A stretch of 64,000 bases of DNA from Piezodorus guildinii (taxonomy: Eukaryota; Arthropoda; Insecta; Hemiptera; Pentatomidae), in the NCBI GenBank assembly GCA_023052935.1, contig CM041298.1:62738217-62802216 (forward strand), in the 5' to 3' direction. Positions 34,330 through 43,744 of this stretch are shown in pieces. The notes beneath the pieces were generated by a model. That model saw only the letters and a program-made list of their open reading frames with translations. It was not told the DNA's origin and made no database searches. Position numbers and translations under genes: made by a program. Position 1 is the first letter of the stretch; each line of letters opens with the position of its first letter.

Positions 34330-35037
34330 AAATATTCACAGTATACGTGGAACATTTGTGCTGATCTAAAAGTTGTTGCATTGTAATGAATATTAACAAT
34401 TGCAAGAAGGATATACCAAATTTTATTGCTTTTTATGCGAATGGGAAAGAGGCGCCAGAGACAAGCATTACACAGTAAAAAATGTGCTACAAAGAATGAG
34501 TTTGATCCCTGGAGTCAAGAATGTGAAAGAAGAACCTTTAGTTTCAAGTGATAACATTTTTCTACCAGCTCTCCATATAAAGTTGGGCCTTATGAAAAAT
34601 TTTGTTAAAGCCATGAACAAAGACGATGGAGGTTTTCAATATCTCAAAACTAAATTTCCTCGAGAGCTCATGAAGGACTGAAAAATTTTAAGTACATTAA
34701 ATAAAGCTGAAACGAGAGCATGTACCGTTTTTGTAGTAGAATGTCATATTTTTCTTAGAAAAAAAAAAAGAGAACTACCGTGAAATCATCCTTGAAATTC
34801 TTTCTTCATACAAAGCCCTAAAATATAGTATGCCTCTAAAAATTCAATTCTCGGATTCTTATTTGGACATTTTTCCCGCTAATCTTGGAGCAGTATCAGA
34901 CGAACACGGAGAAAAGTTTCATCAAGAAGTATTGCACATTAAAAAACGTTGTAATGAAAAATGGTCAGAAGCGATGCTGTTGGTCGCTTCTTCGCGAAAC
35001 ACCTATAGAAGTGAAATAATTATTAACAACCAGTAAT
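34330..35037 (+). pseudogene. Broken gene of a dispersed arthropod protein family, probably transposon-derived
   Basis: Frames put together give an ICADLKVVAL segment (with stops), then GYTKFYCFLCEWERGARDKH, LVSSDNIFLPALHIKLGLMK and NFVKAMNKDDGGFQYLKTKF (34400-34681). After a gap with frame breaks come ENYREIILEILSSYKALKYS and MPLKIQFSDSYLDIFPANLG followed by AVSDEHGEKFHQ (to 35036). I recall proteins with this order (GYTKxxCFLCxW ... LPPLHIKLGLMK ... SDEHGExFHQ) as many-copy uncharacterised proteins in arthropod and hydrozoan genomes. Multiplicity and the CxxC and HxK-rich pattern suggest a mobile element, but I do not know the biochemical role. A segment between 34681 and 34720 is missing and several stops are present. 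Confidence 0.6.
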
Positions 35038-35039
35038 GA

Positions 35040-36005
35040 GATTACCTATTGATCTGTATGTTTTATAACATTTGTATCAGTTTGAACAATTATAATATAT
35101 TTTTTTAGCCAAAAAGTGAGTTTCATTTAAAACCACCATTGAAAAAAAAAATATGTGATACGGAAGATTAAATACTGTTTTTCTATTCAGAATTGAGACG
35201 TTGATTTCCAAAAGGACATTTTTTACGATATTGATTTTTTTACATATTTGTATTCTCATCATTTAGTTTTATCTAAATATTCTGTTTGATGTTATCTCAT
35301 TAATTCTCAAGTCCTTAAAAAACGCGGTTTAGAAATGCAGCCATTTTCTAAAAGTACTAATTACGCATTTATTTTCGTTCCAAATCATCCAAAAAAAATA
35401 AATTTCATAACTTTAATATGATGTTATTATTATAGTAAAAAAATAATTCTAAATTTTAAGGCAAAAAGACCCAAAATTAGGTAGTTTAATAATATAGTAA
35501 CGAGAGATTTTGGCGCTTCCTGTAAAATTTCCTAGAATGGATATAGTACCTTTTGGAAATCAACGTCTCAATTATCTAATTTAAAATTTGTTATGCATGA
35601 AATAGAAAGGAGGGAAAAAAATATTTTTGCAGACCAGTGTAATTGATGTATTTTATGTTGTGTAAGACTGTTAATGAGCCTAAGGTTATTTAATTACGGG
35701 CCATTTGGAGAGTTCATAGCTTGAGTGAAGTGAGCGAGCTATTGGAGAAGACTCGAAATAAGATTATTCAAAACTCTAATTATTTGCCGAATTTGCGATG
35801 AATTTTCACCCGTAGATGGTGCTGAGGAATTTCCCCTCCAAAGCCGAGCCTGTTGGTTCGTTATTACATATTTTTGATGTATCAAAATAAAAAGTTTCGT
35901 CCTATATTAATCATTCTTTATTATTTTCATATAATTATTATTTATCGCTAGTGTAAAGTTAAAAATTATATATTAATTCTTATTGAAGTGAGAATTTTGA
36001 CTGTG
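35040..36005. other. AT-rich DNA, nothing firmly recognised
   Basis: A GC-richer piece at 35800-35865 (tttcacccgtagatggtgctgagg) is unassigned. The minus frame 35077-35262 shows no family features. Confidence 0.4.
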
Positions 36006-36007
36006 TA

Positions 36008-36237
36008 AGTGAGAGAATTTGTTCAGGGTGCAGTCAAAAGAACGCACAATGAAGATATAAACTTAATAAACTGGTGCCGACGTTTCGGTCTTTTACTTTT
36101 ATTTATTTTTTCTTCTTCATCTGGTTGTTATCTTTTGTTTTTATAGCCCTGAAGAAGGCCTATAATTTAGGCCGAAACGTCGGTTTATATCTAAATTGTG
36201 TGTTCTTTTGACTGCACCCTGAACTAACTTCTCTCAC
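36008..36237. repeat. 230-bp inverted repeat with hammerhead-like core
   Basis: Arms gtgagagaa...gttcagggtgcagtcaaaagaac (from 36008) and gttcttttgactgcaccctgaac...ctctcac (to 36237), continuing inward to ccgacgtttcgg / ccgaaacgtcgg. The same size and plan as 31690-31922. Confidence 0.75.
36149..36182 (+). ncRNA. Hammerhead-ribozyme-like core with perfect stem II
   Basis: CTGAAGA (36149-36155) fits the CUGANGA consensus. A perfect hairpin follows: GGCCTA (36157-36162), loop TAATT, TAGGCC (36168-36173). It runs straight into GAAAC (36174-36178). Core order and stem II are as in hammerhead ribozymes; stem III and the cleavage-site side were not demonstrated. Confidence 0.5.
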
Positions 36238-36268
36238 CCATTAATTCTTATTTATTGTTGCAATGTCC

Positions 36269-36299
36269 CTGATGATGGTATGGCAAAATTCTCCGAAAC
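36269..36299 (+). ncRNA. Second hammerhead-like core, weak stem II
   Basis: CTGATGA at 36269-36275 and CCGAAAC at 36293-36299 with only two or three base pairs evident for stem II. It lies 30 bp outside the preceding inverted repeat, so it may be the same element type in a second copy. Confidence 0.3.
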
Positions 36300-36309
36300 A
36301 TTCAATAGA

Positions 36310-36640
36310 AGGAAATTAATAAACAGAGAAATACCATTCACTATTCAAATATATCAACAAAATTCCCAGAAAATAAAATGAACAATATAGATTTTGAAAT
36401 TTCACTGCTAACAAGAAGTTTATTGGCATACTCCTCGTTCCACTTAAGTACGCCTTAATGGAACTGACTTCCAGTAAAGCCTGTTGGGCTCAATTACATC
36501 AATTTACATAATAAATACAATTAAGCAACACGAGTTACATTTAATTGAAGGATATTTCCTGGAATAGATTTAGATCTCTGTCTGTTTCTGGGCCCATCAT
36601 GAAATAGATAATACAATAGTAATAATAATAATAATAATTC
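36310..36640. other. AT-rich DNA, nothing recognised
   Basis: Includes an (ATA)n run at about 36620-36640. No coding signal. Confidence 0.4.
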
Positions 36641-36825
36641 TTTATTTATTCTGGGACGAGTCCCTTAAGAATTATATTACAGGAAATAAACAATGGTCTT
36701 AATACTGGAGTCTTAAAGTAAAATAATTGACAACAGAATTAAATTAATAAAATAAAATCACTCGAAAGACAACTTTTAATAAAAATTTACAAACAAAAAG
36801 AAAATATACACATATATATAGCTTT
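36640..36825 (-). mobile_element. LINE 3' end (CR1-like family), minus strand
   Basis: ctttatttattctgggacgagtcccttaagaattat is the reverse complement of the family 3' end. It probably belongs to the same insertion as the coding remnant at 38050-38690, with the 21-bp-repeat element inserted between them. Confidence 0.55.
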
Positions 36826-37030
36826 TTCAAGTCAAATCCAACCTTTTCCAAGTCAAATTCAACCTTTTCCAAGTCAAATTCAAGCTTTTCCAAGTCAAAT
36901 TCAAGCTTTTCCAAGTCAAATTTAACTTTTTTCAAGTTAAAATCAACATTTTCCAAGTCAAATTCAACCTTTTCCAAGTCAAATTCAACCTTTTCCATTT
37001 CAAATTCAACCTTTTTCGATTTCAATAAAA
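36825..37030 (-). repeat. 21-bp tandem repeats of the foldback type (second locus)
   Basis: Nine or so units of CTTTTCCAAGTCAAATTCAAC with one CTTTTTCAAGTTAAAATCAAC variant. Same period and same AAGTCAAAT / CATTTCAAAT alternation as at 12378-12530, but the peptide reading is VEFDLEK rather than VTFDLEK. Only one arm is seen. Confidence 0.85.
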
Positions 37031-37239
37031 AATAAATCAAATTAACATGATTTTAGTTTATGGTTATTTTAATTACACATTATGTTTTTAACCCTTGTGG
37101 CTTGTTAAATGTTCCCAGGGGCCTTTTTACATATAATTAGTCACGATTATAATAATAAGTATAACCGATACTTTAATTTTTAGACATTTTCGATACAAGG
37201 TCTGGTAGTCGGATTAGCGGGGTTCGTTTTATTTTAGTT

Positions 37240-37625
37240 TTATAATCGCGGCGAAAATATTATTAATAGAGTTTATTTTAACTTTTTCGTATTTATGGAT
37301 ACTAGGCTCAGTAGCTGCGTTCCCAAAGGTTCGTTACCGATTACACTATAATTTTAATCGCGCTCGTCAAAATTTGTTTATTATAACTTTTTCGTATTTA
37401 CTGGATACTAGGTCGGTAGGCTCGCTTGTTCCCAAAGGTTACGTTACCAAATTACACACTATTAATTTTAATCGCGCTCGCTCAAATATGGGTTTATTAT
37501 AACTTTTTCGTATTTATTGGATACAAGGCCCAGTAGCTGCGTTCCCAAAGGTTCGTTACCGATTACATATTAATTTTAATCGCGCTCGCTCAAATATGGG
37601 TTTATTATAATTTTGAGTTTATTTT
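37240..37625 (+). repeat. Tandem array, units of about 105-116 bp, beside the 21-bp repeats
   Basis: The motif ACTTTTTCGTATTTA recurs at about 37281, 37386 and 37502. Each unit contains TGGATAC-AAGG/TAGG, CGTTCCCAAAGGTTCGTTAC and AATTTTAATCGCGCTCG. It is unrelated in sequence to the 111-bp array at 12.8-13.5 kb but similar in length and position relative to the 21-bp arm. Confidence 0.8.
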
Positions 37626-37639
37626 CTATGCTCATTTCG

Positions 37640-38050
37640 GTATTTGTGTTTTGGGGGTTTTGTTAGTGAATGTGTTAATGATTTTTTAGTCAGTTGGTCT
37701 AATGTATGTTTATTTCGTGTTTTTTGTAACGTTATCTATTTGGTTACCTATAATCCTTTTTATCATGATAGTTAAAATTATCTTTTTGGTTAATATTTTG
37801 GAGGTTGATAATAATCAGCTAAACAGAACGATTTTATAGGTCATTTTTATTTGATAAACCTCTACTTGAGTATTAAAAATTTTATGTGTTGAATGGTGAA
37901 CAGAGAATAATATATAATAAAAAATATAATAACATTATAAAAATTAAAAATATACAATATAAAAAAACAAAATAATTTAATCTTACATCTTTAAAATGAT
38001 AATCATTTTGAATAAATATTTTACTGCTGAATGTATCCATGAAAATTAAA
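37640..38050. other. AT-rich DNA between foldback array and LINE fragment
   Basis: No second arm of the 21-bp repeat is found here, so the right end of the element is unplaced. Confidence 0.4.
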
Positions 38051-38690
38051 ATTGAATAAATAAAAAGAAACTATCTGTTTGCTTTTTTTGTTGATTTTCC
38101 CTGAAATGAGCATCTAATTGGGATTATTCGGGAATTTAATTGACAGGAAATGGCTGAACATGCGGGATTTAAATGTTAAAAGAATTCGTGAGTCCCGGAT
38201 GTTGGAAGGAATGGAGTTCCATAGGGATGCGGACTGGATTAAGAATGATCACTTCGAAAGCTGTTGATCGATGGGACGTTATATACAAATCAGAAGGCCG
38301 TTAGCGGGTGTTACGGGAACGGACGGAGGATTTAAATTTGAGTTGAGGAGATCCGAGATGTAACATGGACATCGCGATTGGATAACTTGGTAGAGGAAGG
38401 ATGGGTACAGCCACTTTAACTCTTCGTAAAATCGAGTGATAGAGGTGTCTCTGGATATCCCAAAGATGAAACGTATAAAGCAATTAAACATTCGTTTTAG
38501 TTTTGCTTCGAGATCCCCAGAGACACCCCCATACACCGCACAGCAGTAGTCAAAGTGGGTAAATATTAAGGAGCTAACCAATAGCTTACGTGTTTCGATT
38601 TGAAGAAGGGGATGTAGGTGATTCAAAAATCTTAAGGTAGAAAATGTACGATGGGAGATTTCGGTAACATAGTTTATATATACGTAGCTT
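38050..38690 (-). pseudogene. CR1-like LINE ORF2 C-terminal fragment
   Basis: Minus-strand translation from about 38690 gives RTFSTLRFLNHL, then ETRKLLVSSLIFTHFDYCCA, VKMFNCFIRFIFG-type sequence, RDTSITRFYEELKWLYPSF. It parallels the C-terminal part of the ORF2 at 15149-17956 (LLVSSLIFPHFDYGC, LMNCFIRFIFRIPRR, WYAELKWLYPKF). Frame continuity is lost after about 38330. It is the tail of a 5'-truncated or eroded copy of that family. Confidence 0.75.
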
Positions 38691-38699
38691 CTTCTAAGT

Positions 38700-39109
38700 A
38701 GAAACTTCTAAGCGTATTATAAATCTAGGCTAAAATTAAAAAAGAAAAGAAAAAAAGCTTAGGGGTTGCAGAAAACAAATTATCAGATATTAATTTTTTT
38801 CGTGTAGTAGGAAATGTAGGGGGATCCCGCACAGATAGAGAGGGAAAAAAAAAGATGAGGGTGATGGATTTCTCTAGAGACTCCGGGGGGCGGAAATTTA
38901 TTAATAAAAGGAAAAAGAACAAACGGAACATCCAAAAAAGAGAAATAAAAAAAACAGGCGGAAAATGATATAATGGAAATTCGCAAAAAAGAAAAAAAGA
39001 ACAAACAATTAAAAAAGTGTAAGTGATTCATCGGTAAAAAGTAAAACGATACAGACGCAGGAAAGTAATTATTATTTAAAAAAAACACAAAATCAAAGGT
39101 ATTTCCTGA

Positions 39110-39175
<66 letters not shown>

Positions 39176-39270
39176 TACATGACATAAGCTAATAGTCAAA
39201 CAAACCTCTTCTAACGATATGCAAATAAATATATATATATATACACATATATAAAGAATAAAAAAGAACA
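38700..39270. other. A-rich DNA with (TA)n microsatellite
   Basis: (TA)n at 39116-39172. Minus-strand frames across here are hydrophobic artefacts of A-rich and TA-rich DNA. Confidence 0.5.
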
Positions 39271-39308
39271 AGAAACTTTATTCTGGGACAATGTTCCTTA
39301 AGAATAAC
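39270..39308 (-). mobile_element. LINE 3' end (CR1-like family)
   Basis: aactttattctgggacaatgttccttaagaataac is the reverse complement of the family 3' terminus. It ends abruptly at the TTAA of the next feature. Confidence 0.55.
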
Positions 39309-39425
39309 TTAACACGTTCACGCCGAGGTGACCTACCGATAAGTCACACTGACTGTTCCGTGGGGAAGGTTGACCCATCGGTGGGTCACGCTTAACCATT
39401 CCGTGGGGCGACGTGTCGCACAGTT
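39309..39425 (+). repeat. TTAA-bounded fragment with two palindromic ~40-bp units
   Basis: After TTAA (39309-39312) comes CACGTTCACGCCGAGG, then two diverged units, each with a dyad (TGACCTACCGATAAGTCA; TGACCCATCGGTGGGTCA) and the shared end TTCCGTGGGG. TTAACACGTTCACGCCG resembles one end of a piggyBac-type element, but no matching inverted end was found. Confidence 0.45.
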
Positions 39426-40595
39426 ACTTCTCCATTTATGGGATTTCCCCCTAGGAAATAATATTTAATAATTGAAATTTCTATTTAAAAAAAATTAATT
39501 GTTGCGTTTTTTCTTTATTTATTTTTTTTTTTTTTACACTTTTTTAGAAAACCCTCGGAAAAACATACGTACTTATCATCTTACTATGTGTATAATATAA
39601 TTTTGTGCTATGTGTATAATACATAGGAACTCATAATTGCAAAGGGATCAAAGGGGATTAACCCATATTTAGCCAAACTGTTCCTTTCGAAAAATAAATG
39701 TTGAGTTGTACAAGTGCAAAGAAAGGGTGGGTCAATTAATTAATCAGTACTTAATCAATTAATCAGTACTGTCTTTTTTAATAACAATTTTTTAAACACA
39801 TTACATCAAAAATATTTTAAACTATTTTTATATTACAACTTAATAATTTCAAAGGATTAAAATTGAATTTGTTTGTATTAGCAAAGGGAAATCACCAAAT
39901 AATTATAGGATTGTAAGCCTATCAGTAGCTGAATAGGATGATAGCATCACAATTGCTTGCTTCAATAGCGATTCGAGATGGTGCCTAGGTTAAACGGCAT
40001 TTAACATAGAAATTACAGCTATCCTTAGCATATCTGTGATTTATTTCACTCTTGAGAAGACAATAAATTTGTTAAATAAATGCAAAATACTGCTACGAAA
40101 AATCAAAAAAAATAAGACGCATTTAAATACCAGACACGAATAGCTTATGTAACATCTATGAAATAGTTAAACTTATCAAAACGTCACTTTGGTTAAGTGT
40201 TTCAACTTGAACGGCACATCCATATGTCAAATGCAAATCACATCTACCATACCATATTACAGAAAAAATTAATTTTTGAACAATACATTTTTCATTGATA
40301 AATACAATTTTGAATCTTGGTACACACGCAAAGACAGAATGGTAAAAAACACACTGGTTTTTTCTTTTCCATATACTATCACTGACGCAATGTCTAAAGT
40401 ATGTACTTTTGAATCTGTTTCATTTTATACTTCTTTGATATTTAATTTCAAATTCTCTAATACATTTAATACAAATACTATTCATTCAATGGTTCGTAAA
40501 AATACATTGATTCATTTTCTTTCACTCAACAATAATTGTGTTAATTATTCTAATGTTTAATGTATTATGAACCATATATCCTAAAAAAAACAAAG
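39425..40595. other. AT-rich DNA upstream of the Jockey-like LINE
   Basis: The frame at 40276-40560 (+) has no recognisable motif. No promoter is evident. The 5' end of the LINE is not delimited; it may start near 40600. Confidence 0.4.
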
Positions 40596-40696
40596 AGAGA
40601 ACAGCTGGAGTTATATGGTACAACATATAACCCCAACTCGTTCAGTGATTTAATAAGTTTTACTCAAGAAATAAGTGTTTAATTCTGTTATAAACT

Positions 40697-42050
40697 ATGA
40701 ATCCCAAGAATCTTAGCTCTTCTGTCAACACTGAATCTATCACTGACCAGAATGCGACGAAACCAGGTACCGAAGGTAAGACCTTTGCCTCCATAACCTC
40801 TAAGAAAGTAGAATCATTCCCGAAGCGAGACCAAGCTATTGTTTTTAACAGTATTGACGGCATTAAATTAATAGAATATCTAGAGAAATTATCAGAATTC
40901 ATTGCCCCAAGGGACATTAGGTTTGCCTCAAGAATTTCCAACAACCGCATCTGTATTCACCTTAGTTCTAAAGATCACGTGGATAAATTAATAGAGACAA
41001 ATACTTCCTTGAAGCTAGGGGATAATATAATACCAATTAGAAGGCTGATTAACCCTGCTAAAAGAATATTAATATCCAATGTAGAACCAGGCATACCCCA
41101 CAGTGCGATAGAAGAGGCATTGAAACAATTTAAGGTTACGCCTGAGTCACCAGTTCAATTCCTGTCTGTAGGTGTCCAAAACTCTGTTTTTTTCCCACAT
41201 TTTAAGCTGGAGGAGACAAGTTTATATCACTCCTGAAAGTCGCGAAAGTATCCCAGAATCTTTAGTGATTAAAACCGAAGAAGGGTCGTTTCGTGTTTTC
41301 TTTAATGAGGATACAGGGGCGTGTTATAGGTGCAAAAACGAGGGGAATTCCACCTCACAGTGTCCCACTCTCCGTTCTGATAACAAACCCAATGAACCGC
41401 CAGCACTCAACGAATTTCCGGCATTAAATGAAAATACAGTCAAAGATAAACTTTCGATTGCCCATAGTAAGGTTAACTTAAATTCCAATGTTTCAACACC
41501 CGCAATTGATAACTCATTTCCAGTTACAGATAACGGTTCGAAAATAAATTCAGTTGATCCCACTGACGTTTCACCTTCTATCGAGGAACAGGTTAACCAA
41601 CGGGTACCAGATGATGGCTTAAATCAAAATTTAATACCAATAGAGCACCAAACCACCGCAGACAGCGCTAGTGTCGGACTGAATCAAACACCGGTGGTAG
41701 GTAATAGTAATACAATTACTACAACTAACCAGACTAGTTCCGACAAAAATACCCTAGCTGACACTTTACTCCCTATAAAACAACTTCTTGATGCCCCGGA
41801 TAAAAACTATCCTCTTTCGTTTACTCAGTTACTCATGCTGCTAGAAAATTCCATCATAACTAAAGATCCAGTATCAGCAACCATGGAATTAACAAACGAT
41901 CTGGATTCTACAATTAAAATGTTTTCCGACCTATACCCTTCTCTTTCTACAAAAAGTTTAAAAACCAGGTTTACTAAAGTCATAAAAGCACTTCAAAATC
42001 ATATTAAGAACACATCAGTTATAGGTAAAAATTATGATACGCTGATATAA
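40697..42050 (+). pseudogene. Jockey-like LINE ORF1 (gag-like, RNA-binding), one frameshift
   Basis: ATG at 40697. The first frame runs to 41236 and the second, joined in the 7-T run at 41187-41193, runs to 42050. Removing one T restores a single frame through the family-typical segment SHILSWRRQVYITPE. Upstream is an RNA-binding-like region (IRFASRISNNRICIHLSSKD). Downstream is a zinc-knuckle relic CYRCKNEGNSTSQC, where the histidine of CX2CX4HX4C is asparagine. The C-terminal 200 residues are Ser/Asn/Thr-rich and of low complexity. In Jockey-type elements ORF1 forms the RNP with element RNA. The shift could also be a sequencing or assembly error at the homopolymer. Confidence 0.75.
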
Positions 42051-42103
42051 CCGAACATGTTAAATATAACCTACCGCTTTTTTATCTTTTTCTAATAAAA
42101 CAC

Positions 42104-43181
42104 ATGTTAATTCTTAATTGGAACCGTGATGGTGTATTTCACCATTCTAATGACTTACAATATTTAATATCTAGATATAATCCCTCAATTGTTTCTCTTC
42201 AAGAAACCCATCTGAAAGACAACCAATCCATTTTACAACAAACCTATAACTGCATCAGTAGGACCACCTCTCGGTCAGCTCGGGCTAGCGGTGGGGTCAC
42301 TCTTGCAATTCAAAAAGGTATCGGTTACACTAAGATTAATTTAAATTCTAAACAAGAAGCTTTAGCCGCTGTTGTCCATCTTCCTATACAGTTCACGATC
42401 TGTTCGATTTACTTACACCCTACTGACACAGTTACTTACAATGATTTACGTGACCTCCTTCTCGAACTTCCATCTCTATTCCTTTTGATGGGGGATATGA
42501 ATGCCCACAGTCCGACATGGGGCATTAATAGGAAAACGGATGCCAGGGGAAAAAATATTGAGGCTGTAATAGATGCATTCTCTCTAATATTGTGTAGCCC
42601 GTGCGAACCCTCTTTCTATAGCCGAGCCCACCAATCTTGGACCTCCATTGACCTCTGTTTAGCCTCTCGTTCATTTCCTAACATCCCTCAGTCTTATTTT
42701 CATTGTGATCTCGCCGGCAGTGATCATATGCCTCTTTTGCTATCTCTGGAAATCTTCCCATTTCTCCCACACTTTGTTGGAAAATGGAGGATCGGCAAAG
42801 CTGATTGGGATCAATATACACGAACCTGTCATGACCATTTTAAAGACTTTAAAATTTCACCATGCCACGGAACAAATCTTGAAAACTTTTCATCTACCCT
42901 TATTCAAATTGCTAAACAATTCGTCCCTGTAACTAAATCCCCAAAACATTTAAGAAAGGTCCCATGGTGGACAACTGAGTGTCGCGTTGCCTTGACAAAA
43001 AGGCATAAGGCCCTAAAGCAGCTCAAATATCGACCTTCTTTGAGTAATCATATCGATTATCAAAAGTCCAAAGCAGAAGCTCGATGGGTTATTAACCAGG
43101 CGAAAAAAAGATCATGGTTAAACTTTATATCCTCCATTTCATCTACCATCTCTCCAAAAGTTGTGTGGAATAAGATAAGAG
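42104..43181 (+). pseudogene. Jockey-like LINE ORF2, 5' part (AP endonuclease)
   Basis: ATG 42104, open to the Gypsy insertion. AP-endonuclease signatures: LNWNRDG at the N terminus, IVSLQETHLKDN, SGGVTLAIQKG, SIYLHP, LLMGDMNAHSPTWG, TSIDLCLAS and the terminal GSDHMPLLL. The linker continues as WRIGKADWDQY to the insertion. The protein nicks target DNA for target-primed reverse transcription. No disabling change is visible in this part. The distal part is at 49797-50737. Confidence 0.88.
43178..43181 (+). repeat. Left target-site duplication (AGAG)
   Basis: Matches 49793-49796. Four-base duplication with TG...CA LTR ends. A five-base alternative (AAGAG) is possible if the terminal A is counted as target. 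Confidence 0.75.
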
Positions 43182-43744
43182 TGTTACGGGCTACGGGGTG
43201 TGAGAAATGAACTACTCCAGTTTACAAATTACAGATGTTTATTAATACAGAAAACACAAATACAAAGGGATTACTAACCACTATATTAACAATAATAATG
43301 GAATCACTAGCTTAACTACTAAACAGTATACATATAAAATCAGGTATTCCTAACAATTAAACTACTTACGTAAATTTATACAATATGCTAGATTTATTCT
43401 AAAACTTACAACTATAAGTTATATATAAACTACAGTCTTCTAATTTTCCCACCGACCGGTTATCACAATACTGACACACAGTTTCACTACACTGTCACAC
43501 TGTCACGAACGGTTCACTGTCACTGGTCACTGATACATCACAGATGCTTGTTGAGCCGGATTAGGACTGACCCCTCTAGACTCAGGGGACAGCTATTTGT
43601 ACCACCGCCGAATCTTCTAGACCCGGGCGCAGGTAGGGTGGTGGGCCTTTCCAGGCACTTCGAGGACTGTCCAGGTCCAGAAGTCTCTAGCCTCATCTAG
43701 GCCCCTCCAGGCGTGGTCCACCCGTCATTGTCTTGACCGTAGCA
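43182..43744 (-). repeat. 3' LTR of the Gypsy element (563 bp)
   Basis: Minus-strand ends TGCTACGG ... CCGTAACA. Contains a TATA-like box (minus TTATATATAA at 43420-43429) and AATAAA (minus, 43238-43243) near its end. The gag-pol stop codon (43725-43727) lies 18-20 bases inside this LTR. Confidence 0.95.

Noticed and set aside
41172..41236. Programmed -1 frameshift at T TTT TTC in LINE ORF1
   Set aside because: The shift needed is +1 (or loss of one T). A -1 slip at the heptamer leads to a stop within a few codons.
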